Position numbers and translations under genes: made by a program. A DNA stretch of 8,799 nt from Clostridiales bacterium (GTDB lineage Bacteria > Bacillota > Clostridia > Oscillospirales > Ruminococcaceae). Shown here in pieces: positions 1 to 6,986 of this stretch. Under the pieces are notes generated by a model that worked only from the letters and a program-made list of their open reading frames with translations, had not been told where the DNA came from and did no database searches. The stretch spans positions 1 through 8,799 of the forward strand of contig JAAZIT010000310.1 in the NCBI GenBank assembly GCA_012800685.1, read 5' to 3'. The number at the start of each line of letters is the position of its first letter. Position 1 is the stretch's first letter.

Positions 1-8
1 AAAATAAT

Positions 9-1751
9 ATGTCCGTAAATAAATACTGCATCAAATGTGGTGCTGCAATAAAACTTGGTGCAAATTACTGTTTAAAATGTGGAACGGAACAGCCTCAATT
101 TATTGATAGAAACGCAAAGATATCTGAAATAGAATATCCTGCTATAACTAATAACGTTGGTGCAATTAAAAAGACATCAATTTTTGACACCATAATTAAT
201 GGAATTAAAAAAATATATAGGGCAATCCCAAAATTTATTAAGATTGTAATTTTAATAGTCTCAATTTTTCTTGTATTTGGAATTAGCATTATTGCTTCAA
301 GGTCTAATGATTTAATTATTAATGGAAAAGAACTGTTTAGACTTGAATTAGGGGGATTTGATACTAAAGGTAAGGTTATAGGCGGACTTGCAGTTGAATA
401 TGAGCATATTGAAAAAGAGAATATATCTGATGTAGATGGAGCGAAAACAAAAAGATCATATAGAAGTAAATCTAAAAATTCAAAATATTTGTCCTTAGAT
501 GAAAAAGAACTAAAAAAAGCATTTGAAACAAGTAGTACCAAAGAAGCGGTAAAGTTAAAGGAGCTTCTTGTAGATGAGATTGAATTTGAATACTCTAAAA
601 AAGATAATCTAAAAAATGGAGATAAGATAACGGTTAAAGTCAAATATAACAAGTTGAAGCTATCCAATAAAGATATTAGATTAAAAAATACAGAATTTGA
701 TATTAAAATAAGTGGTCTTGTCGAAGTTGTTGATATTAATATAACAGATTGCTTTGAGGTTATATATTATGGATATGATGGTGTTGGTACAGGGGACATT
801 AGTTACCTCGATAATGAATTATTTATAAAAAGCTATTTTAATTGTTCTAATTCAGATACACAATTAAAGAACGGTGATCTAATAACAACTCGAGCTTCAA
901 TAAAGGACAAAAGCCATTATGATAATGAAAATGGCGGAATATTAACAGATAATGCTTTTTATCGCTTTGAGTATGAGGAGTATTTTTTTAAATATCAAAC
1001 TGTTAGTGGGTTAAAGCCGACTACGAAAATTGACCCCTTTAAATATGTAGAAATTGCATATTTGGGATTTGGTGACTCAAAGTATATTGTTGCACAATTT
1101 GTAGAAGATACTCCGCAACTTCTGTTGCTTAATGTAAATTTTCGTTTTAAAGAAGATTATAATTACAAATATGAGGACGGAGAAGAAATTATTGTTTTTG
1201 CAAGTGACACCTATGATGAATTAGCAAATCAAGGATATGCATTATCATCGACAACTAAAAAATTTTATTATGATTCGTCAAAACATTTTGATTACATAGA
1301 CAATATAGATGAATTTACATATGAGACTTGTAAATCTGAAATGGAGACTTATTTAAAAGATAAGCTTGAATCTATGGAAAAAAACCCTGATAAAATAGAA
1401 GAGTCCTTGTGGCCATATGATTTACCTATCCCGACTGAACTAAAAATTAAAGGAGATATTATAGAGCTTTCTGCAGAGGCATGTGTAATAAAGGATTATG
1501 AGTCTTACGCACAAAGTGGATATGATATTGTAAATATGCTTGAAAGAGTTTATTACTTTGAATGTGAATCTATATCAGGAAACTTTAAATATATTGGTCC
1601 AATATATTTTAAAGTTTATACATATGATATTGAATCTGATGGTTCATTTTCAGACAGTTATATTAAATTTGAAACTGATCTTAAACATTTCCCATATAGT
1701 GAGCCTTATAGTAATACTTCACCTTTATATAATGTAAAAAAATTAAAATAG
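9..1751 (+). CDS. Zinc-ribbon, single-pass membrane protein with repeated extracytoplasmic modules (function unknown)
   Basis: A 580-residue protein of unknown function. Seen: an N-terminal zinc ribbon with Cys7, Cys10, Cys21 and Cys24 in two CxxCG knuckles, a short linker, then one strongly hydrophobic segment at about residues 76-96 flanked by lysines. The rest is a long, charged, aromatic-rich region. It holds three related beta-type modules, each opening with a G-aromatic/V-D-G-like strand (about 110-130, 247-265 and 345-365). The first two are followed by an LKNGD stretch and the third by a diverged equivalent (YEDGEE). It is a clear paralog of the next gene: LKNTEFDIKISGL at 225-237 matches LKNTKFKVKVKGL there. 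Compared with it, this copy lacks the Pro/Thr linker and a charged insertion of roughly 60 residues. Topology (ribbon in the cytoplasm, modules outside) is inferred from the positive-inside rule. Only 8 bases precede the ATG, so its ribosome-binding site and promoter lie outside the window; the AATAATATG start context resembles that of the next gene. The coding call is firm; the function is open. Confidence 0.88.
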   Translation: MSVNKYCIKCGAAIKLGANYCLKCGTEQPQFIDRNAKISEIEYPAITNNVGAIKKTSIFDTIINGIKKIYRAIPKFIKIVILIVSIFLVFGISIIASRSNDLIINGKELFRLELGGFDTKGKVIGGLAVEYEHIEKENISDVDGAKTKRSYRSKSKNSKYLSLDEKELKKAFETSSTKEAVKLKELLVDEIEFEYSKKDNLKNGDKITVKVKYNKLKLSNKDIRLKNTEFDIKISGLVEVVDINITDCFEVIYYGYDGVGTGDISYLDNELFIKSYFNCSNSDTQLKNGDLITTRASIKDKSHYDNENGGILTDNAFYRFEYEEYFFKYQTVSGLKPTTKIDPFKYVEIAYLGFGDSKYIVAQFVEDTPQLLLLNVNFRFKEDYNYKYEDGEEIIVFASDTYDELANQGYALSSTTKKFYYDSSKHFDYIDNIDEFTYETCKSEMETYLKDKLESMEKNPDKIEESLWPYDLPIPTELKIKGDIIELSAEACVIKDYESYAQSGYDIVNMLERVYYFECESISGNFKYIGPIYFKVYTYDIESDGSFSDSYIKFETDLKHFPYSEPYSNTSPLYNVKKLK

Positions 1752-1897
1752 TGTGAAACAGTAATGTTAGCATAGGTGCAAATTTAAAGATTCTAATAAA
1801 TAGAAATTATATATTATTTTTCTAAAACTTGTATAATGTGACAGTTTTAAGCAATTGTAAGTACAAAAGTTTAATAATAATTGTAATGGTTAAAAGG

Positions 1898-1926
1898 TTG
1901 ACATAATTCTATATTTTTTGTATAAT
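1898..1926 (+). promoter_or_regulatory. Sigma-A promoter for the second zinc-ribbon gene
   Basis: TTGACA at 1898-1903 and TATAAT at 1921-1926 are separated by exactly 17 bp, a full consensus match in both hexamers. Transcription would start near 1933, giving a leader of about 50 nt. No terminator hairpin is visible between the two paralogs, so read-through from the first gene is also possible. Confidence 0.85.
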
Positions 1927-1970
1927 TGTTTGAGTAAAGAATTTATTCGTATTTGAATATTAACTATATT

Positions 1971-1976
1971 AGGAGG
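1971..1976 (+). promoter_or_regulatory. Strong ribosome-binding site AGGAGG
   Basis: AGGAGG lies 8 nt before the ATG at 1985. It is the strongest Shine-Dalgarno match in the window and fixes the start of the second zinc-ribbon gene. Together with the consensus promoter it suggests high expression. Confidence 0.85.
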
Positions 1977-1984
1977 AAAAAATA

Positions 1985-3928
1985 ATGAATGAAACTGTTT
2001 TTTGTGCACAATGTGGTACACAAATGAGTGGTGGAACTGCATTTTGTCCGAACTGTGGTACTAAGCAGAATGTTAAGGCTGAAACCCCAGTATCAAACGT
2101 AGCACCTACCCCAACAGTTAGTGCAATACCTACCCCAACTACAGGCGCAATACCAACTCCAACAGTGAGTGAGATACCAACTCCAAAGGTTACAAATAAT
2201 GGACAACCACAGGCACAGCCAACACAACCACAGGCTCCAGCGTATATTCCAACACCAGTACCAGTGGGTACGGTGGGAACAACAGGTGGTATTAAAGCCG
2301 ACACAATTAAGAAGTACATTCCAATTATATGTATTGCTTTAGCAGTAATAGTTGCTATTATAGTTGGTATTTCAATTCTTGTAAACTCACTAAAATATAC
2401 TAAAATAGATGCACAAGAGCTATGCAGAGTTACATTTTCAGGAGTAGACGGAGATGGTGTAGCTGAGGCTGGTTTTGCTTACGATCCGTTAACTTCAATT
2501 TGTTACGATTCATATATGAAATATATGAATGAAGACGACAAAGAAGCTAAAGTTGATATGGATGAATTAGTAGAATTTTTTAAAAGTGAATTAGATGGAA
2601 AGGCTTATGAGGAATTTGAAGAAGAAATAGAAAAGTATAAAGAAAGCATAGATGATAACAGTGAAATTGAAAAATACATAGACTTAAAATATTCAAAATA
2701 TCTTTCATATGATTCAAGTGTTGTTAAGAAAGCATTTTCAAAAGCTGATAGCAAAAAAGATGCTGAGAAAATGAGAAAAACTATTTTAAAAAATGTTGAG
2801 TTCGATATCATTTCAGACAGCAAGGGACTAAAAGTTGGCGATACTGTTGAAATTGAGGTTATTTTTGACAAGGACGAATTAAAAGACGAAAACATTAAGC
2901 TTAAGAATACTAAATTTAAAGTTAAGGTTAAGGGTCTTCTTGATGGTGAAACAGTTGATATATTTAAGGATCTAACTATTGATTTTACTGGCGTTGATGG
3001 ATGTGGCTCAGGAGAAATCAACACAAGTGCTTGTTCAGATTTTGTAAAAAACAATGTTAAATTCTATATATATTACAATTACGATTTAAGTAATGATGAT
3101 ATAGTTTCAGTTGAGTTTTATTTAAATGACGATGTAAAATATGATTTTACCCTAGGCGGAGTTGTAGTAGACGACTATTTGTATGTTTTTGATCACACTA
3201 GTGACAAGAAAGATTTCACAGCTACTGGTTTAGGTGAGGTTAAAAAAGTAAGTCCTTTTGATTATGTTGAGATAAAATATTCTGGAACATATCCGGGAGA
3301 TGTTGATATCGATGCTGTATTTAAAGATGGAACACCTGAAGCAATAGTTGACAATGTTCAATTATATGTAGAAGGTGACTATAATATCAAGGATGGTGAT
3401 ACTTTTAAGGTGACGACTTATGTTTATTCAGTTTTAGATGATAAGGGATATATATTAACTGAATATGAAAAGGAATATACATTTGACTCCTCAAAAGTTT
3501 CAGCATATGTTACAGACAAAAACCTCTTTAAAAATGATACTTACAAAGATATAATGGATACTGTAACTAAAGAAGATTTAGATGAAGAGGTTGGTAAGAC
3601 ACCAACCGGAATTGATGTAGGAACTATTGATTCTATTACATCAATTGAACAGAAAACATCCTATTTTCTAGTAAATCCTGACCAAAACTCGTACAGTGCT
3701 AAAAATTATTTTATGAAAATATATGAAGTTAAAGCTAAATGCACAAAAGACGGTGCATCTTCTGACCAAACATTTTATGTAGGTGCAGAGGTATCAAATG
3801 TTTTAGCAAACGGAACCACTCTAGTGGATATTGAAAAAGACGATGTAGATACAGAGTTTATTCCATCTTTTGAAGATTTTCCACAACAACTTACTACGCT
3901 AGGCTATACAATTAACGAGATAAAATAA
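1985..3928 (+). CDS. Zinc-ribbon membrane protein with Pro/Thr linker and three repeated modules (function unknown)
   Basis: A 647-residue paralog of the preceding gene, function unknown. Order of parts: zinc ribbon with Cys7, Cys10, Cys21 and Cys24 in two CxxCG knuckles; a Pro/Thr/Gln-rich linker at about 33-101, including four octapeptide repeats of the type AIPTPTVS; a membrane segment at about 112-133. The C-terminal part has three related modules. Module one starts at FSGVDGDG (151-158), is interrupted by a Glu/Lys/Asp-rich, probably helical insertion (about 175-235), and ends in LKNTKFKVKVKGL (306-318). Module two starts at FTGVDGCGSG (334-343). Module three starts at YVEIKYSG (427-434). 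The C-terminus (about 550-647) also resembles that of the upstream paralog. The architecture suggests a surface-anchored protein with the zinc ribbon in the cytoplasm. Whether it senses, binds or scaffolds cannot be read from sequence. Its own promoter, AGGAGG site and terminator make it independently transcribable. Confidence 0.9.
   Translation: MNETVFCAQCGTQMSGGTAFCPNCGTKQNVKAETPVSNVAPTPTVSAIPTPTTGAIPTPTVSEIPTPKVTNNGQPQAQPTQPQAPAYIPTPVPVGTVGTTGGIKADTIKKYIPIICIALAVIVAIIVGISILVNSLKYTKIDAQELCRVTFSGVDGDGVAEAGFAYDPLTSICYDSYMKYMNEDDKEAKVDMDELVEFFKSELDGKAYEEFEEEIEKYKESIDDNSEIEKYIDLKYSKYLSYDSSVVKKAFSKADSKKDAEKMRKTILKNVEFDIISDSKGLKVGDTVEIEVIFDKDELKDENIKLKNTKFKVKVKGLLDGETVDIFKDLTIDFTGVDGCGSGEINTSACSDFVKNNVKFYIYYNYDLSNDDIVSVEFYLNDDVKYDFTLGGVVVDDYLYVFDHTSDKKDFTATGLGEVKKVSPFDYVEIKYSGTYPGDVDIDAVFKDGTPEAIVDNVQLYVEGDYNIKDGDTFKVTTYVYSVLDDKGYILTEYEKEYTFDSSKVSAYVTDKNLFKNDTYKDIMDTVTKEDLDEEVGKTPTGIDVGTIDSITSIEQKTSYFLVNPDQNSYSAKNYFMKIYEVKAKCTKDGASSDQTFYVGAEVSNVLANGTTLVDIEKDDVDTEFIPSFEDFPQQLTTLGYTINEIK
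2099..2194 (+). repeat. Four tandem 24-bp units encoding Pro/Thr octapeptides
   Basis: Residues 39-70 of the second zinc-ribbon protein read as four in-frame octapeptides: VAPTPTVS, AIPTPTTG, AIPTPTVS and EIPTPKVT. At the DNA level the units share a core close to ATACCAACTCCAAC but are not identical. The repeat lies between the zinc ribbon and the membrane segment and is absent from the upstream paralog. Such a linker is likely extended and flexible (inference). Confidence 0.85.
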
Positions 3929-3941
3929 GAATAATAGATTT

Positions 3942-3974
3942 AAGGGGACAGATATTTAATCTGTTCCCTTTTTT
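3942..3974 (+). terminator. Rho-independent terminator after the second zinc-ribbon gene
   Basis: A 12-bp stem (3942-3953 with 3959-3970, one G-U pair) around a 5-nt loop, ending in a run of six T at 3969-3974. It starts 14 nt after the stop codon. Confidence 0.9.
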
Positions 3975-4063
3975 GCTTAAATAATGGGCATAATATATAA
4001 ATTAACCAATAAAACAAAGCAAAATATATTTAACTTTATTGTTGATTTATTACAAAAAACAAC

Positions 4064-4091
4064 TTGATTTTATGGTGGTATATGGTATAAT
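4064..4091 (+). promoter_or_regulatory. Promoter of the beta-CASP protein / kinase operon
   Basis: TTGATT at 4064-4069, a 16-bp spacer and TATAAT at 4086-4091. Transcription would start near 4098, about 30 nt before the ATG at 4128. That would place the longer candidate start at 4110 only some 12 nt into the message, which argues against it. Confidence 0.72.
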
Positions 4092-4113
4092 TAACTTATA
4101 CTCCAAAAAATGA

Positions 4114-4118
4114 AAGGA
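4114..4118 (+). promoter_or_regulatory. Ribosome-binding site that decides the start at 4128
   Basis: AAGGA lies 9 nt before the ATG at 4128. The upstream in-frame ATG at 4110 has only CTCCAAAAA before it and no Shine-Dalgarno match, so the shorter reading is preferred. Confidence 0.8.
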
Positions 4119-4127
4119 AATACTCAT

Positions 4128-5720
4128 ATGAAACTTGTATTTATCGGAGCGTGTCATGAAGTAACTGGAAGCTGTACCTATTTGGAGGTAAATGATAAAA
4201 AGATACTTGTTGATTTTGGAATGGAGCAGGGAATAGATGACTATGAAAATGCTAAAATACCATGCAACCCATCTGAAATTGATATGGTGCTTTTAACTCA
4301 TGCCCATATTGACCATTCTGGGCTTTTGCCTTTTTTATATGCAGGTGGATTTCAAGGTGAAATTCATGCAACCCAAGCATCCTGTTCTCTATGTTCAATA
4401 ATGTTGAGGGATTCGGCACATATACAAGAATTTGAAGCGGAATGGCGTAATCGAAAAGGAAAGCGTTCTGGAAAATCTGAGTACGTTCCTTTATATACTA
4501 TGAAAGACGCTGAGGGTGCTATTTCAAAACTAGTTCCACATAATTATGATGAGCGTATAGCTATTTGTGAGGGCGTTGAGGTTAGATTTATTGATGCTGG
4601 ACATCTATTAGGCTCGTCAAGTATTGAGTTGTGGGCTAAGGAAGGGGAATTTTCAAAAAAGCTTGTTTTTTCAGGGGATATTGGAAATTATAATCAACCC
4701 TTAATTAGAGACCCATCATATATAGATGAAGCAGATATTGTTGTTATGGAGTCCACTTATGGTGATAGGCGACATGATACTCCACCTGATTTTGTATCTA
4801 GCCTAGCTGAAATACTTGAAAAAACTTTTAAGCGTGGGGGAAACCTAGTTATTCCGTCATTTGCCGTAGGGAGAACTCAAGAGCTTTTGTATTTTATGCG
4901 TATTATTAAAGATAAAAAGCTTGTGAAATATCCACCTAATTTTCAAGTGTATGTTGACAGCCCCCTTGCGATTGAGGCAACTAATATGTTTATCAAAAAT
5001 AAAGAAAGCTGTTATGACGAGGAAGCAATGGAATTTGTTAATAGCGGAATAAATCCACTTAGCTTCGACGGTCTTAATATTGCTGCAACAAGCGACGAAT
5101 CTAAGGCTATTAACTTCGATTCCAACCCAAAGGTTATTATTTCGGCTAGTGGAATGTGCGAGGCGGGAAGAATCAAGCATCATCTAAAGCATAATCTTTG
5201 GAATGCAAAAAACACAGTACTGTTTGTAGGATATCAAGCAGCAAACACACTTGGAAGACGCTTGCTTGATGGAGCAAAAGCTGTTAAGCTTTTTGGAGAA
5301 GAGGTCGTAGTTAAAGCTGAAATTAAAAATCTTTATGGTATGTCTGGACACGCAGACCTTGACGGACTTATAAATTGGATAAAAAATATTAAAAATCCAA
5401 AACAGGTTTTTGTTGTTCATGGTGAAAGCAGTACTGCCGACACATTCACAAAAATGCTCAATGAAGAATATGATATAAATGCCTATGCACCTTATAGTGG
5501 AACGGAATATGATGTATTAAATGAAGAATTTATAGTTCATGCTAAGCCAGTAGAAATTAAACGAAAGAGCTATGAAAAGGTTAATACGGTTTATGCCAGA
5601 CTTCTTGCGTCACTTGATAAGCTTACAAAAATCGTTAAATCCAGTGAGGGTAGGACAAACGCAGATTTGTCAAAGCTTGCTGATAGAATTAACGAACTCA
5701 CTAATAAATGGGAAAAATGA
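4128..5720 (+). CDS. Beta-CASP metallo-beta-lactamase protein, probable ribonuclease (CPSF73/YSH1-like, COG1236 type)
   Basis: A 530-residue cytoplasmic metallohydrolase. Seen: the metallo-beta-lactamase signature HAHIDH at 58-63 (two-metal site), His159 in DAGHLLGS and Asp184 in SGDIG as further metal ligands. The beta-CASP part follows: motif A Glu208 in MESTYGD, the IPSFAVGRTQELL segment at 242-254, SGMCEAGR at 341-348 followed by His351/His352 (motif B), motif C His408 in SGHAD, and the last metal histidine, His431, in VHGES. All catalytic positions are intact and the length is normal for single-domain family members. Known of the family: bacterial homologs cut or degrade RNA, using two zinc ions. 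There is no KH or other added RNA-binding domain, so the exact substrate is inferred. The C-terminal tail after about 470 is charged and may be helical. It is first in an operon with the kinase, whose start lies 17 nt after this stop. The N-terminus MKLVFIGACHEVTGS is typical of the family and supports the start chosen. Confidence 0.92.
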   Translation: MKLVFIGACHEVTGSCTYLEVNDKKILVDFGMEQGIDDYENAKIPCNPSEIDMVLLTHAHIDHSGLLPFLYAGGFQGEIHATQASCSLCSIMLRDSAHIQEFEAEWRNRKGKRSGKSEYVPLYTMKDAEGAISKLVPHNYDERIAICEGVEVRFIDAGHLLGSSSIELWAKEGEFSKKLVFSGDIGNYNQPLIRDPSYIDEADIVVMESTYGDRRHDTPPDFVSSLAEILEKTFKRGGNLVIPSFAVGRTQELLYFMRIIKDKKLVKYPPNFQVYVDSPLAIEATNMFIKNKESCYDEEAMEFVNSGINPLSFDGLNIAATSDESKAINFDSNPKVIISASGMCEAGRIKHHLKHNLWNAKNTVLFVGYQAANTLGRRLLDGAKAVKLFGEEVVVKAEIKNLYGMSGHADLDGLINWIKNIKNPKQVFVVHGESSTADTFTKMLNEEYDINAYAPYSGTEYDVLNEEFIVHAKPVEIKRKSYEKVNTVYARLLASLDKLTKIVKSSEGRTNADLSKLADRINELTNKWEK

Positions 5721-5721
5721 C

Positions 5722-5727
5722 AAGGAG
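5722..5727 (+). promoter_or_regulatory. Ribosome-binding site that decides the kinase start at 5738
   Basis: AAGGAG lies 10 nt before the ATG at 5738 and directly follows the stop codon of the upstream gene. The in-frame ATG at 5708 would overlap the upstream gene by 13 nt, lacks a Shine-Dalgarno match and would add a basic decapeptide. Confidence 0.78.
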
Positions 5728-5737
5728 AAAACTCTTA

Positions 5738-6673
5738 ATGAAACTTATTACAACTGATGAATTAAACTTAGAAATTGAAAATGGTGAAAAACAGCTTATT
5801 GAGCGCTGTGAAATTCAATATCAAAATAAATTAAATGAAATAGCTGAATCTTTAAAAGAAAATCACGAGGAAAAACCATTAATTTTGCTTTCAGGACCAT
5901 CTGGTTCCGGAAAAACAACTACTGCTCTTAGAATTGAGCATATGCTTGATACAACTGGTTTTGAAACACATACATTGTCAATGGACTCTTACTTTCTTCC
6001 AGTTGATGAAACCCCACACGCTGTTACTGAAAATGGAGATGTTGATTTTGAAAGCCCGCTGAGAATGGATATCGAGCTTTTGAATAAACATCTTGAGAAA
6101 ATTGTAAATTGTGAAAAGATTGAAATTCCAAAATTTAATTTTATTAAGCAAATAAGAGAAAAGGGTAAGACTTTAAAGCGTAAGCCTAATGAGTTTGTTG
6201 TAATTGAGGGAATTCATGCCCTAAATCCAGACATTACAGGAAAATCAGCTAAGTATGCTACTGGATTATATGTAAGTGTAAGAACAAGAATTCAAAACAC
6301 TTTGGGACAGCTTCTTCACCCTTCTAAAATTCGAGTTATGCGAAGACTTATGCGAGATGTAAAGCATAGAGGAAGATTGCCAAAGGATACACTCAATATG
6401 TTTAAAAGTGTCGAGCGTGGAGAAAACCTCTATATTATTCCATATAAACACAGAGCACATTTTGAACTTGATACTTTTTTTGATTATGAAATTCCGCTCT
6501 ATAGAGAAATTCTTATACCAGTGTTTAAAGAGCTTGCCGAAAGCTATGATGGATACAACGGCTTTGAAGAAATACCAAGCTTTTTAGATGAGATTAAGTC
6601 CATTACTAACGAAAATGTCCCTAAACATTCTCTTATAAGAGAGTTTATTGGTGGAAGTGATTTGCGATATTAA
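5738..6673 (+). CDS. Uridine kinase / phosphoribulokinase-family P-loop nucleoside kinase
   Basis: A 311-residue P-loop kinase of the uridine kinase/phosphoribulokinase superfamily, predicted to transfer the ATP gamma-phosphate to a nucleoside or related hydroxyl substrate in the cytoplasm. Seen: Walker A GPSGSGKT at 53-60; the substrate-site region SMDSYF at 81-86 with the likely catalytic Asp83; DFESPLRMD at 103-111, typical of uridine kinases; the beta-strand VIEGIHALNP at 155-164; and the Arg-rich lid RRLMRDVKHRGR at 202-213. Residues 1-45 are charged and probably helical. Many clostridial proteins with this kinase domain are about 550 residues, with an N-terminal TGS/ThrRS-like half; here only a short helical leader stands in its place. 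The substrate is not certain: uridine/cytidine is the family default. It is second in an operon with the beta-CASP protein (17-nt gap) and is followed by a hairpin terminator, suggesting a joint role in RNA or nucleotide turnover (inference). Confidence 0.85.
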   Translation: MKLITTDELNLEIENGEKQLIERCEIQYQNKLNEIAESLKENHEEKPLILLSGPSGSGKTTTALRIEHMLDTTGFETHTLSMDSYFLPVDETPHAVTENGDVDFESPLRMDIELLNKHLEKIVNCEKIEIPKFNFIKQIREKGKTLKRKPNEFVVIEGIHALNPDITGKSAKYATGLYVSVRTRIQNTLGQLLHPSKIRVMRRLMRDVKHRGRLPKDTLNMFKSVERGENLYIIPYKHRAHFELDTFFDYEIPLYREILIPVFKELAESYDGYNGFEEIPSFLDEIKSITNENVPKHSLIREFIGGSDLRY

Positions 6674-6686
6674 TGACTACAAAAAT

Positions 6687-6723
6687 AAAACCCTACATTA
6701 TTGTTAAAACAATGTAGGGTTTT
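6687..6723 (+). terminator. Hairpin terminator after the kinase gene
   Basis: A perfect 13-bp inverted repeat (AAAACCCTACATT at 6687-6699, complement at 6711-6723) around an 11-nt loop. The 3' arm ends in only four T, and the symmetric four A on the 5' side would let it act in both directions. It begins 13 nt after the kinase stop. Confidence 0.8.
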
Positions 6724-6870
6724 AAGTTATTCAGTAAAAAATTCTCTATAATTCAGAAAAGTGAAAATATATATTTACTTTTTATTTTGCTGTTATTAAC
6801 AACAATAATTTATGCAGTGTGCATTAATTTGTATAATCATTTTAACATAAGATTGTTTAGTATTCCTGTG

Positions 6871-6899
6871 TTGCAAATTAAGGGCTTTTGTGATATAAT
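6871..6899 (+). promoter_or_regulatory. guaA promoter with extended -10
   Basis: TTGCAA at 6871-6876, a 17-bp spacer and TATAAT at 6894-6899. TG at 6891-6892 sits one base before the hexamer, making an extended -10 (TGATATAAT). The predicted start near 6906 gives a leader of about 80 nt. I see no purine-riboswitch core in that leader. Confidence 0.78.
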
Positions 6900-6972
6900 G
6901 TAAACATTATTTTTATTTTTTATTTGTGGATAAATTTGAGAAAATAAGGGGTAACAATAAAATTAAAAAAGT

Positions 6973-6977
6973 AAGGA
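6973..6977 (+). promoter_or_regulatory. guaA ribosome-binding site
   Basis: AAGGA lies 9 nt before the ATG at 6987. The protein that starts there begins with the standard GuaA N-terminus (LVLILDFGGQYNQLI). Confidence 0.75.
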
Positions 6978-6986
6978 AATGATATT

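Larger units (their letters stand above)
6674..6986. other. Gene-free spacer between the kinase and guaA (313 bp)
   Basis: Besides the kinase terminator and the guaA promoter this spacer is AT-rich, with no open frame carrying a Shine-Dalgarno site on either strand. Two minor structures are visible. One is an imperfect AT-rich hairpin, AAAAGTGAA at 6757-6765 pairing with 6774-6782 (one G-U), followed by T-rich sequence, possibly a weak second terminator. The other is the small palindrome TGTTATTAACA at 6791-6801. A TATAAT at 6832-6837 has no acceptable -35 element. Confidence 0.6.

Noticed and set aside
1832..1837. TATAAT between the two zinc-ribbon genes as an additional promoter
   Set aside because: No -35-like hexamer at 16-18 bp upstream; the consensus promoter at 1898-1926 explains the gene.
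2099..2194. Regularly spaced repeats considered as a CRISPR-like array
   Set aside because: The 24-bp units are contiguous with no spacers, vary in sequence and stay in frame within a coding region.
1969..2319. Minus-strand frame rich in Gly/Val repeats opposite the second zinc-ribbon gene
   Set aside because: It is the antisense shadow of the Pro/Thr octapeptide repeats and lies over a gene with a far better start and promoter.
4110..4127. Upstream ATG at 4110 as the start of the beta-CASP protein
   Set aside because: No Shine-Dalgarno match, too close to the predicted transcription start, and the family N-terminus begins at the ATG at 4128.
5708..5737. Upstream ATG at 5708 as the start of the kinase
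   Set aside because: It would overlap the previous gene without a ribosome-binding site, while AAGGAG is well placed for 5738.
6832..6837. TATAAT in the guaA upstream spacer as a second promoter
   Set aside because: Upstream bases at the -35 distance do not resemble TTGACA, and the extended -10 promoter at 6871-6899 is closer and better.
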